A stretch of DNA of 19,516 bases from an uncultured Fretibacterium sp. Its GTDB lineage: Bacteria; Synergistota; Synergistia; Synergistales; Aminobacteriaceae. Below are positions 1-8,452 of the stretch, in pieces; positions within the stretch are counted from its first letter, which is position 1; each line of letters starts with the position of its first letter. Below the pieces are notes generated by a model. It did no database searches, was not told where the DNA came from, and saw nothing but the letters and a program-made list of their open reading frames with translations. The position numbers and the translations under genes are program-made. The stretch covers positions 1-19,516 of the forward strand of contig CALGHA010000109.1 of the NCBI GenBank assembly GCA_937915835.1. The letters run 5' to 3'.

Positions 1-3000
1 GGCCTAAATCATCGAGAACGTCATCTGTGCCGCTCAAAGTGAAAGTGTTAGCGTCGTATTCATAAGTAATGTTGAGTTCATCGCCGTATGAAGGCAGGCC
101 GGTTCTTGCTGTTCTGGAAGGAGTGAGCCAGTTGAAATTGAACAGTGTGTTACTGCCGCTGGTTGTGCCTGTTGTAACGTTAAAGGAATATGCATCAGCG
201 AGCGCATTATTTCCTACTGAGAGAATGACAGGAATAGGATTACCGTTCTCGTCAAGTTTATTTTCATAATAATATTCAGTCTTGTAAAGAATATTTCCGC
301 TTAAGTCGAACTGATAATCTCCGTCCTCGTCCAAATCTGGAACCTGCCGGGATTTTCTCTCCTGCTGATAAATTACGTTCCCATTGGAATCCGTCGCAAC
401 TTGTGTACTTGAAGCCTCAACGTAAACTTCATTGCCGTCGTCATCAGTCGTCTTCACACTGATATTCCCGTTGTAAGTCGTGAAGCCGTAATCTGCCATG
501 TCAAGAGTTTCTTTGTAGCTTCGAGTTCCTGTGTAAGTCTTAGTCGTTCCGTCAGAAGTCGTAAGATTAATCGTGTAAGTCGAATTTTGGCCAGGATTGG
601 GATAATACCATTCATAGCCGCCTTCACTGTCCGTAATCCACTGAACTACAGCGTTGCCGTCGTCGTCTTTCTCAATTGTGAAGTCAATACCGTCATAAAA
701 AGTTTTCTGGCCTTGAGTTATCGTCACAGTTCCGTTGTCAAAGTCTGAATACTCAGGAAGTCCGGAAGGCAAAATTTCGAGCTCGTTATTGCTGCGATTT
801 CCTGTGAAAGTTGTATTCACGCCGCTTTTCGTAACGATAATATCATAAGTATCTGAAGCCTCATCCTCAAGCCAAGCGGCTCTTTGCGTCATCGTCGATA
901 AATCGCTGTTGAGGTCATAATTTTTTGTTGTTCCGTCTTTTTCAACTGTTACAGTGTAAGTTAATGATGTATTATCAGGGTCAGGAATTATCCAGTCGAT
1001 TACCGCGTGGCCTTGTCCGTCATTCATAACCTGAAAATCTTCGTCCTCAGTGTAAATAGTCCCGTCTGAGGCTGTAATCACAACTGAGCTTGCATTCTCA
1101 AATCTGCTTGTGTAATCAGGCTGTCCCAAACTTGCAGTGTTCCATTTGATTACTGCATTGCCGATGAAATTATTATTTTCGTCGACAAGAACACTGCCAT
1201 TTTTATATGAGTAAGCGTCAATGTCAATCGTGAAATCCTGACCAAGATAATAACTGTTTTTGCCGTCAGTAATTCTGATTGCATCAGCGTCAATAAATGT
1301 TCCATATGTGGGCATAACAGTATCATTTGAAGTTATTGTGTCCTGAGCTGAACGTGTAACTCCATCAGAGATATCAAAAGTTTCTCCGCCGGTGCGTCCC
1401 TTGTAAGTCAGGGTTCCATTCGCTGGAGTTGTTAGCCAGTTTATCGCAATAGTATGTTCTTCCGTTGAACTGTCAACCGTTGTGCCTTGAACAATCGTAT
1501 AATCCGTGCCGTATGTATAAGACGTTCCGTTTGTGCCGACAAGTGAGAAAAATTCTGCAAAGTCGTCATCAGTGGCAGAGCTTGTCAGGCCAGTATCATT
1601 AAGAATTTGTTCATAGCTCAACTTTGTACCTGAGATATTGCCGTAACCTGAATCAACGGTTAATACAACTTCCTGCTGAGAACTTGAGCCGTCAATTGAA
1701 GCTGTGAGTTCATCAAAGGCATCATAAATCAGCGTATAGCCTTCAGTAGGATGATTTGTCGTAGTATCCTCGTAAAGCCATACGATTTTTTCGTCTTCAA
1801 TCGTATAATCCGTGTCGCGTGTATAAGTTTTTGAACCGTCAGGACTTGTTATGACAACATTAGAATAATCGCTCGTGTCTACAGTTGTACCAAGAATTGA
1901 AGAGAGCGTATTAATATCATTCCCAGAAGCTGAATATGTATGAGTATACGCTACTGTATAACTATCTGGAGGGAGGGCGTGCGTTGTTGCATCATAATCA
2001 CCAAAATAGTTTGCGTAAAAGTTCTTATATTTAACAGTATCTGCATCACCACTTGACCATGATATTATGCTTAAAGTTGGTGAGACCGAAGAAAACTGTG
2101 AACGTATAATGAAATCTTGTCCGTAAGTATATTCATAAACATTACCATCATTACCAGTAGTATAGACGTGAAAATTGCTGCCATCTGTAACATAACGGTA
2201 AAAATTGGTTCCATTACCTAAATCAACAGTTTGTAGAGCGGTTCCCTCTGTGTTCAAATACGTACTCTCTAATGTCGTAACAGAACTATCATCGCTGAAA
2301 AACGGCCCGAAACTTGTGAGTATTGGTGCTCCTCCATTTGATGATGAAAGATTCTGCGACAGAATAGATTTTTCCAGGCTTACGTTATACGTTGAAGGCT
2401 TGCTTTCACTCTGAGTAATCCACACAATATTTCCCGATTCATCAACCGTAAAATCTTCGTCATAATTATACGTTGTCGTTCCGTCGGAAATTGAGAGCTT
2501 CGTGTAATCCGTTATCGTCTTATCGCTGAAAAGCGTCGTGAGTGCAAGCGATTTCTCTTCGTCATCCCGCGTTATTGTGTCTGAAGTCGTCGTTGTCTTA
2601 ACCTCAACAGTTCCGCCATTGAACTTGAAATCGTAATCCTTGCCTAAAGAAGGCGCTTTGTTCATTCCAAGAGTTGTGTATTCTCCCTTGTAAGTCATGT
2701 AGGCAATCACTGAAGGGTTAGCGTCTAGAATATTTGTGCTTCCGTCGCCGTTTGTGTCCGAACTTACCGCCCAAGAAAAAACGTAACCGTTTCCATCATC
2801 ATTTACCCTGATAACGTAATCCCGGCCGTATTTATAATCAACTGTATCACCGTCATCATTTATTGAGGTCATCGTGAATAAATCAGTGTCTACCGGGTCA
2901 ATATATGTTCGTACTACACCGTCGGAATCCACGATAACTTTTGTCGGGATTTCATCAACATTGTATTTTGCCTTGTAAGCATTCTCTAATTCCGTAAAAT

Positions 3001-4765
3001 CAGTCTCAGAAATTACATCATCAGCTGAAGGTGCGCTAGTCAACCATGTAATTTGGCCGGTATTGGAAACTGTAAAATCCGTTCCGTTTGTGTAAGTTGT
3101 GCCGTTAGCGTCAGTAATTTTTATATTCGTAAGGTCAGAACCTGCGGCAGCTAATACTTCGCTTGAGACTTCGTTTTGAGACGTGTATTTATGATTGTAA
3201 GTGAACGTGTAAGTTCCTGCTGAAGATTGGTTGCTTCCTGCTGTCGGCATCGCTGTGGGGGTTACGCTTCCGCCCTGAATGTTAGTGTAAACGTTGTCTC
3301 GGGACCATACAAGATAAGCCGTTTCTGATGTTGCAGAACCGCTTTCACGCAAGACAACTTGAGGCCCGTACGTATAGCTGATCGGATCACTGCCGTCAGA
3401 CGGGGTGAAAGTTAATGATACTTCGCTGGGATCATCAAATTTTACGTATCTTACATCACGGCCGCTTGCATTCGACGTAACAATTTCTACTCCGTCATAG
3501 CCTTCAAACGTGGACATTCCTAAATTTGAAATTACGGTAGCATTATTGTAGTTCAGGGTGTCTGCGAAATTTTCGTTTGCAATCGTCTTTGTGTAGCTCA
3601 CGGTAAAAGAAGTCGGCCCGCTTGAAGCAGCTGCTTTCTGTGCACTGATTGCCGGCGTAAACGTCTCTGTCTCCGTATAATTCACAGTGTAAGAACTCGG
3701 CTCATTCGTTTCTGCTGGAGCATCAAGCCAAACAACTTTTCCGTCCTCAAGCGTGAAATCTTTACCGTAATAATAATAATTGCCGTTATCGTCCTTAATC
3801 TTAAGCCTTGAACTCAATGTGCCGTTGTCGACTATGTTTAACGCAGAAATGTCCGCTTCACTTTCACCGTAAGTCCCTGAGACCTCGTAAACGTCATCAG
3901 AATTTAACGTGTATTTAATGTCGCTAACGCTCTTGCCGAGTTTTATTTCGTTGTCGGTGTCCTCGTATTGTTTCCAGCGAATTTCATTGCCGTTAATAAT
4001 CTCGTAATCAGTTCCGCGCGTGTATTCCGTGCCTTTGCTGGTAATCTTGAAGTTGTCGTAATTATCTTTCGTTACGGAAATATCCGCCGTTGCTCCGGAA
4101 TCCGCGTTCGTGATTAATCCCTTTAAGCTCGTTATTCCGCTTGAACTGTAACCGCCTTTAACAGTCCCTTCAATTTTCGTCTGGCCTAATCCTGTGCTGT
4201 CGCTCTTGAGCACGAGTTTGTTATCGACGACTGAAGCTGTTAAATTCATGGGATTATCGAGGGATTTTATTGCGTTGTTAATCCGTGATTTCAGGGATTG
4301 CAAACTGTCAGAGGCTTTGACTTCAACATCGACCGTCTGACCTCCTGCGGTTATGCTCATGACTTTATCTTTTCCGCCGACATAGCTTGCAATCGTCGAA
4401 CCCGTCATTTGCCGTGAGCGTACAGTCTGGGCCGTAGCAATCTGCTTAACCTCGATGTCATGAACACTAACTTCTGCATCTGCGTTGACCGTTGCCGTGA
4501 GAATTTTTTTATACGAGCCTCCGTCTAAATTCTCAATCTCAATCTCTTTTGCCTTGTAAGTTGATGGGAGCTTGAGCGTCGTCAATGAAGATTGCAGACT
4601 GTTCATCATAACCTTCATTTCTTCAAAGAGGCTCTTCTTGTTCTGCAAATTTGTCTTCTTGTTGACTTGAACTTGTGCAGGCTGAGCGGCGGCAGTAATG
4701 ATCTCGTCAATCATGCTTTCCCAGTCCATACCGGAAACTACACCGTTGATTGTCATCGATGCCAT
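1..4765 (-). CDS. fliD: Giant FliD-like flagellar filament cap protein, 3' end outside the window
   Basis: The reading frame is open from the ATG at 4765 to the window edge, giving 1588 codons with no stop and no C-terminus. Residues about 5-105 look like FliD_N: the start MASMTINGVVSGMDWESMID is followed by a Lys/Gln-rich helix (QVNKKTNLQNKKSLFEEMK), as in hook-associated protein 2. Residues about 125-205 resemble the flagellin hook IN motif (SITAGGQTVDVEV, SDSLQSLKSRIN). FliD caps the growing filament and folds exported flagellin at the tip. Family members are usually about 400-700 residues, so this one is greatly enlarged. From residue 245 on it consists of degenerate repeats around Y-x-x-G-x-D-[FY]-x-[IV] followed by an I-x-W strand. 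The start is supported by ACAGGAGG eight to nine bases upstream, and a sigma-28-like promoter lies at 4809-4836. The FliD call rests on the N-terminus; the repeat region alone would look like a secreted adhesin. Confidence 0.8.
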   Translation of the reverse strand, partial: MASMTINGVVSGMDWESMIDEIITAAAQPAQVQVNKKTNLQNKKSLFEEMKVMMNSLQSSLTTLKLPSTYKAKEIEIENLDGGSYKKILTATVNADAEVSVHDIEVKQIATAQTVRSRQMTGSTIASYVGGKDKVMSITAGGQTVDVEVKASDSLQSLKSRINNAIKSLDNPMNLTASVVDNKLVLKSDSTGLGQTKIEGTVKGGYSSSGITSLKGLITNADSGATADISVTKDNYDNFKITSKGTEYTRGTDYEIINGNEIRWKQYEDTDNEIKLGKSVSDIKYTLNSDDVYEVSGTYGESEADISALNIVDNGTLSSRLKIKDDNGNYYYYGKDFTLEDGKVVWLDAPAETNEPSSYTVNYTETETFTPAISAQKAAASSGPTSFTVSYTKTIANENFADTLNYNNATVISNLGMSTFEGYDGVEIVTSNASGRDVRYVKFDDPSEVSLTFTPSDGSDPISYTYGPQVVLRESGSATSETAYLVWSRDNVYTNIQGGSVTPTAMPTAGSNQSSAGTYTFTYNHKYTSQNEVSSEVLAAAGSDLTNIKITDANGTTYTNGTDFTVSNTGQITWLTSAPSADDVISETDFTELENAYKAKYNVDEIPTKVIVDSDGVVRTYIDPVDTDLFTMTSINDDGDTVDYKYGRDYVIRVNDDGNGYVFSWAVSSDTNGDGSTNILDANPSVIAYMTYKGEYTTLGMNKAPSLGKDYDFKFNGGTVEVKTTTTSDTITRDDEEKSLALTTLFSDKTITDYTKLSISDGTTTYNYDEDFTVDESGNIVWITQSESKPSTYNVSLEKSILSQNLSSSNGGAPILTSFGPFFSDDSSVTTLESTYLNTEGTALQTVDLGNGTNFYRYVTDGSNFHVYTTGNDGNVYEYTYGQDFIIRSQFSSVSPTLSIISWSSGDADTVKYKNFYANYFGDYDATTHALPPDSYTVAYTHTYSASGNDINTLSSILGTTVDTSDYSNVVITSPDGSKTYTRDTDYTIEDEKIVWLYEDTTTNHPTEGYTLIYDAFDELTASIDGSSSQQEVVLTVDSGYGNISGTKLSYEQILNDTGLTSSATDDDFAEFFSLVGTNGTSYTYGTDYTIVQGTTVDSSTEEHTIAINWLTTPANGTLTYKGRTGGETFDISDGVTRSAQDTITSNDTVMPTYGTFIDADAIRITDGKNSYYLGQDFTIDIDAYSYKNGSVLVDENNNFIGNAVIKWNTASLGQPDYTSRFENASSVVITASDGTIYTEDEDFQVMNDGQGHAVIDWIIPDPDNTSLTYTVTVEKDGTTKNYDLNSDLSTMTQRAAWLEDEASDTYDIIVTKSGVNTTFTGNRSNNELEILPSGLPEYSDFDNGTVTITQGQKTFYDGIDFTIEKDDDGNAVVQWITDSEGGYEWYYPNPGQNSTYTINLTTSDGTTKTYTGTRSYKETLDMADYGFTTYNGNISVKTTDDDGNEVYVEASSTQVATDSNGNVIYQQERKSRQVPDLDEDGDYQFDLSGNILYKTEYYYENKLDENGNPIPVILSVGNNALADAYSFNVTTGTTSGSNTLFNFNWLTPSRTARTGLPSYGDELNITYEYDANTFTLSGTDDVLDDLG
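670..4027 (-). repeat. Array of about 12 degenerate protein repeats inside the FliD-like gene
   Basis: The encoded protein repeats a module with a core like YTYGTDYTI followed 8-25 residues later by a tryptophan strand (I-x-W-L/I). Cores lie near 4010 (YTRGTDYEI), 3765 (YYYGKDFTL), 3370 (YTYGPQVVL), 3085 (YTNGTDFTV), 2827 (YKYGRDYVI), 2460 (YNYDEDFTV), 2122 (YTYGQDFII), 1812 (YTRDTDYTI), 1507 (YTYGTDYTI), 1237 (YYLGQDFTI), 1042 (YTEDEDFQV) and 682 (FYDGIDFTI). The spacing varies from about 65 to 130 residues. A weaker thirteenth copy may lie near 2640 (LGKDYDFKF). The DNA has diverged, so these are old protein-level duplications rather than a fresh nucleotide tandem repeat. Confidence 0.75.
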
Positions 4766-4808
4766 GGTAATTTAAACCTCCTGTTTCGTAATACTATCCT
4801 GTTTAAAA

Positions 4809-4836
4809 ATATCGGCAAAAATTATCATGAATATTA
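4809..4836 (-). promoter_or_regulatory. Candidate sigma-28 (FliA/SigD) promoter for the FliD-like gene
   Basis: On the minus strand GCCGATAT (4816-4809) exactly matches the sigma-D -10 element known from Bacillus and is one base from the enteric FliA -10. TAAT (4836-4833), sixteen bases upstream, matches three of four bases of the TAAA -35. The -35 overlaps the lysA stop codon. Transcription would start near 4801, leaving a leader of about 35 nt with the AGGAGG site. A late flagellar gene is where such a promoter is expected. It was found by eye with no statistical test. Confidence 0.6.
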
Positions 4837-6144
4837 ATAATCTCGCTGACCTCTGATTAAGTCATCAAGACTTTGACGTTCAACAACAAGTTTAGCTTCT
4901 CCGTTCTCGACGAAGACAACTGCCGGCCTCTGTAAATAATTATAATTGCTCGACATGCTGAAGGTGTATGCTCCTGAGTTGTAAAGCCCGATGATGTCTC
5001 CTGCTTTCAATAACGGGAGTTTAGCGTTGTCAATGAGAATATCTCCGCTCTCACAGCATTTTCCGACAACTGAGACTTTCGTATTTCCCTCACGGTTATA
5101 GATTTTCCCGTCTGGATTTGCGATTGCTACAGCGTCATACTCGGCGTTGTACAAAGCAAAGCGCGGATTATCGGCCATTCCGCCATTGACAGCAATATAC
5201 GTAATTCCCGGAAGTTCCTTGATGTTCTCGACGCGGTAAAGTGTCAAGCATGCTTCAGAGATTACCCAGCGGCCCGGCTCAAAGATTGCACAGGGGATTT
5301 CAAGCCCGAAATTTTTACAGCCTTCGTAAAGAGCATTCATGATTTTATCCGTGTAAAACTCAGAACGCATTGCCGGAACAGAAGGATTAATGACAGCTCC
5401 GAAGCCTCCGCCGATATTAAGCTCGTGAGTGATAAAGCCTAATTCTCCTTTCAGCCTCTTCATGAGTTCAAGAATTTTTGCGAGCGACTTCAAATAATCG
5501 TCTGTGTCGAATAACTGTGAGCCAACATGAAAATGCAAGCCCCGAATGTCAATAAATTCACTCTTCATAGCGTAATTAATCGCGTCAGTCAGCATTGGCC
5601 CGTCTAATGGAAATCCAAATTTGCTGTCAGTTTGTCCCGTCGAGATATATGCGTGAGTATGAGCGTCAACTCCAGGCGTTACCCGTATCATAATTTTTTG
5701 CACATGGCCGAACTTTTTCGCGCATTCCTCAATGACTTTTAACTCGTCTGGATGGTCAACAATAATTCTGCCAACTCCTGAACTTACAGCATACGAAATT
5801 TCTTCATGACTTTTTGCGTTGCCGTTCATCTCGATACGTTCAACGGGGAAATTCACGCTCAATGCCGTAAATAATTCTCCCATCGAGACGACATCAAGCC
5901 CCAATCCCTCACGATTAATTAATTCTGCAACCGCACGCGTCAAAAATGCTTTACCCGCATAACGTATTCTCGTATTCGGCCAGCGCTCTAAAAATGTCTC
6001 GCGTAACTCACGACATCTTGACTTGATTATTCCTGCGTCGTAAACGTAAAGAGGAGTTCCGAACTCGTCAGCTAATTTTTGGCAGTCAACTCCGCCCCAT
6101 GTTAAGTTATTATGTGTAGAAATTTTTGAACACTCCTTTTTCAT
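4834..6144 (-). CDS. lysA: Diaminopimelate decarboxylase (LysA)
   Basis: PLP-dependent decarboxylation of meso-diaminopimelate to L-lysine, the last step of lysine synthesis, in the cytoplasm. Counting from the ATG at 6144, the YAGKAF motif carries the PLP lysine near residue 65. HFHVGSQ (about 205-210), the GGGFG phosphate-binding loop (about 245-249), EPGR (about 289-292), GKCCES with the active-site Cys-Glu (about 363-366) and YNSGAYTFSMSSNYN (about 388-402) follow in the usual fold-type III order. About 436 residues is near the family norm of 420. The start is uncertain. A TTG at 6162 and this ATG both lack an upstream ribosome site, while AAGGAG lies just inside the gene (6138-6133), nine bases before an in-frame ATT at 6123. 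The gene is 68 bp upstream of the FliD-like gene on the same strand with no terminator between them. Confidence 0.93.
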   Translation of the reverse strand: MKKECSKISTHNNLTWGGVDCQKLADEFGTPLYVYDAGIIKSRCRELRETFLERWPNTRIRYAGKAFLTRAVAELINREGLGLDVVSMGELFTALSVNFPVERIEMNGNAKSHEEISYAVSSGVGRIIVDHPDELKVIEECAKKFGHVQKIMIRVTPGVDAHTHAYISTGQTDSKFGFPLDGPMLTDAINYAMKSEFIDIRGLHFHVGSQLFDTDDYLKSLAKILELMKRLKGELGFITHELNIGGGFGAVINPSVPAMRSEFYTDKIMNALYEGCKNFGLEIPCAIFEPGRWVISEACLTLYRVENIKELPGITYIAVNGGMADNPRFALYNAEYDAVAIANPDGKIYNREGNTKVSVVGKCCESGDILIDNAKLPLLKAGDIIGLYNSGAYTFSMSSNYNYLQRPAVVFVENGEAKLVVERQSLDDLIRGQRDY

Positions 6145-6163
6145 GATATTATTAGCGCACAAA

Positions 6164-6169
6164 ATTATA
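6164..6169 (-). promoter_or_regulatory. Candidate -10 element (TATAAT) for lysA
   Basis: A perfect TATAAT lies on the minus strand, 20 bases before the ATG at 6144. No good -35 sits at 16-18 bp; a TTGACA exists at 6208-6203 but 33 bp away. If used, transcription would start near 6157 and leave only about 13 nt of leader without a Shine-Dalgarno sequence, which adds to the doubt about the lysA start. Confidence 0.35.
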
Positions 6170-6226
6170 TAAAACTTTATCGCCGAAATGAAAATTTTAA
6201 TATGTCAATTATGAACGCAATAAATC

Positions 6227-8452
6227 ATGTTAAATCTCGCTGATTGGGAACGTGAAAATTTTACAGCCTCATCAAATATTGCCGGTGTAACTGTAAATTT
6301 CCCTTCCCGAAAAATTTATTTCTCGCCCGAAGTCTTGAGCCTTTTACGTTTTGACGCCTCAACATGTCCGAAGACTTTAGACCAGCTTAATGAACTTTGT
6401 CATCCTGAGGACCATTTGCAAATCTCCAGGCTTGAGCAAGTTATCAAGAGCAAAGAAAGTTTTATCACGATTACGCGAAGGCTTTTTTGCGGGGATGGCC
6501 ATTACAGGAATTTTCGGCTTGAGGCAATTATTCACAGAAATTCCAGAGGTAAACCCGAAAAATTAACAGGACGTGAAATTTCTGCGCTTAATGCTTGGCT
6601 TGCTACTGCTTCCGAAGGCGACAAGATAGAAAGCCAAGACGAGAACGGAAATATGAAAATTCTTGAGGCCGTAAGAGTTCAAGGGGTTATGACGCTGTTT
6701 AATGCCGGAATGATTGAGGACATGCAGAACGAAAATATGAGGCTTAGGCGGGAAATCCAAAGAAGAATTTTCTCGGCCAATTCCCAGCCCTTAAAGCTCC
6801 CGGATTACTCGGAAAATGAGGATATTTTACGCTCGAAACTCGAAGACTATATCAACTCAGCTTTGAACGTCTTGACGGGAAATAATCAGCTTAAGGCTCT
6901 TCGGCGTTCACTCAACGAGACAAGTTTAACCGTCGGAATTGTGGGCTTGACCAGCAGCGGGAAATCGTCATTCATGAACTCACTCTTAGGCGAAAAGTTA
7001 ATCCCCGAACAGACAAAAGCAACTACGAATGTCCCGATTATATGCCGAGAAGGTGAGACTAGAAGCGCAAAAGTTTTCTATCAGGACGGCCGAGTTGACG
7101 AAATCCCAAGCGTGAGATTAACGGGAAATTATGTTAAGGATATTGCCTCAGAAGGATTTAATCCCGGCAACAGGTCAGGAATTGCACGAGTTGAGATGAT
7201 TATTCCGGGCGCGATGATACCTGAAGGAATTTGCTTCGTCGACACTCCAGGTTCTGACGCTCTGATAAGTTCAGGTGGAGCAATGCTGAGAAATATTTTG
7301 CCTGAACTCGACATGCTGATTTACGTTACGCCTGTTCGTGCAAGACTTAAGGGGGCTGATTATGACCTGTTGAAAAATATTCTGAGCATAAACGCTAAAA
7401 TCGTGTTCGTGCTGTCTCAAATTGACTTGGAACGTGACGACACCGAAGCAGGAAAAATTATTCATTCGGCTCATGACAAAATTTTAGGCGACATTAACGC
7501 GATAAGACATGACATGAAAAATTTTTGCGGGCTTGACGTTGATGTAATTCCGGTTTCTGCGAAGATTGCATGTGAGAAATTTTATGACAAGAAATCTCAA
7601 GCCTGGATTGACGCTAATCTTGAAGACGTCGTGAAATATTTTGAGCCTCTCAGCAGAAATTCTTTCACACGGGCTTTAACTCTCAGGGCTGAACGAACAT
7701 TAAAGATTTTGGAAGGAGTTATAGCGAGAAGAGAAGTTACAGGTTCATCAAGATGGCGTATTCAAGATGTCATAAGCAACCTCAAAAAGTTATTATCAGC
7801 TGAACAAAAATTTACGGAAATTCCTTCGGGCTACTCATTCAGTGAGAGCGTAATCACTCCGAAAACTCAAAGCCAAAATCTTTTGTCGTCGTTAATTACG
7901 TCAATGCGAGAGCGTGAGTTTCGGACAAAGTTTTTCTCACTTGATGCTTTAACGGGAAAACGAAAAATTATCTTGTTGGGAGCTGAACGAGACCAGAGCT
8001 TGAAATTATTTTCCCGTCTTGCCCATAATTTAACGCTCGAATATTTACCCGACGGAGGGATTTCAAAAAGTGAATGGCTTTATTCCGGGTATTCAGCTCC
8101 GTTTGAGTGCATAATTCTTCCGGTTATCGGCAATGAGAATATCTTAATAGCTCCGTCGAACGCCAATATCACGCAAAAATTGGACTGGCATAAACTCTTT
8201 CAAGAATACGTTCCTGTTGTCAGCATTGATTTAGCGCGAGTTGACTCCGGACTTTCGGACCTGGCTTATTCGCCTTATATCACGGGGCTCGCAATTTCAC
8301 AATGGATATTATCTTTCGGGAATGCTGGATTGTTCGACACAAGACAAAATGATTTGACATCGCAGGTGCCTAAAAGATTTCGGGAGTTCGTCGAGCTTAA
8401 CGGGATTATTAATCCTGAATGGTTCATATTTGAGAATTACAAGATATTCTGA
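6227..8452 (+). CDS. PAS domain fused to a dynamin-like GTPase
   Basis: This 741-residue protein has two recognisable parts. Residues about 13-125 read as a PAS_3/PAC fold: SPEVLSLLRF, HPEDH at 59-63, a GDG-x-YRNF strand at 89-95, then RGKPEKLTGREIS. A short charged helix (about 163-180, NENMRLRREIQRR) leads to a GTPase of the dynamin type. Its P-loop is GLTSSGKSS (240-248), the switch threonines are T266/T267, G3 is DTPG (339-342), G4 is the variant SQID (397-400), and SAK (444-446) is a likely G5. Bacterial dynamin-like proteins remodel or tether membranes; a fused PAS would be a sensor input, which is inference. The C-terminal 200 residues contain a second alpha/beta-looking stretch (KRKIILLGAERDQ) that I cannot assign. 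I see no clear membrane segment. The ATG at 6227 lacks a good ribosome site, and an upstream in-frame ATG at 6188 meets a stop. Confidence 0.8.
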   Translation: MLNLADWERENFTASSNIAGVTVNFPSRKIYFSPEVLSLLRFDASTCPKTLDQLNELCHPEDHLQISRLEQVIKSKESFITITRRLFCGDGHYRNFRLEAIIHRNSRGKPEKLTGREISALNAWLATASEGDKIESQDENGNMKILEAVRVQGVMTLFNAGMIEDMQNENMRLRREIQRRIFSANSQPLKLPDYSENEDILRSKLEDYINSALNVLTGNNQLKALRRSLNETSLTVGIVGLTSSGKSSFMNSLLGEKLIPEQTKATTNVPIICREGETRSAKVFYQDGRVDEIPSVRLTGNYVKDIASEGFNPGNRSGIARVEMIIPGAMIPEGICFVDTPGSDALISSGGAMLRNILPELDMLIYVTPVRARLKGADYDLLKNILSINAKIVFVLSQIDLERDDTEAGKIIHSAHDKILGDINAIRHDMKNFCGLDVDVIPVSAKIACEKFYDKKSQAWIDANLEDVVKYFEPLSRNSFTRALTLRAERTLKILEGVIARREVTGSSRWRIQDVISNLKKLLSAEQKFTEIPSGYSFSESVITPKTQSQNLLSSLITSMREREFRTKFFSLDALTGKRKIILLGAERDQSLKLFSRLAHNLTLEYLPDGGISKSEWLYSGYSAPFECIILPVIGNENILIAPSNANITQKLDWHKLFQEYVPVVSIDLARVDSGLSDLAYSPYITGLAISQWILSFGNAGLFDTRQNDLTSQVPKRFREFVELNGIINPEWFIFENYKIF

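Noticed and set aside
670..4027. Possible CRISPR-like or recent DNA tandem repeat in the FliD-like region
   Set aside because: The periodicity exists only in the protein, spacing is irregular and nucleotide identity between modules is low.
4592..4837. 81-residue plus-strand open frame across the FliD-like start
   Set aside because: It is antisense to the conserved FliD N-terminus, has no ribosome site and has no recognisable domain.
6183..6190. GCCGAAAT before the PAS-GTPase gene as a second sigma-28 promoter
   Set aside because: It matches seven of eight -10 bases, but no TAAA lies 14-16 bp upstream, and nothing else ties this gene to flagella.
6203..6208. TTGACA on the minus strand as the lysA -35
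   Set aside because: It is 33 bp from the TATAAT, and the position 17 bp downstream has no -10 match.
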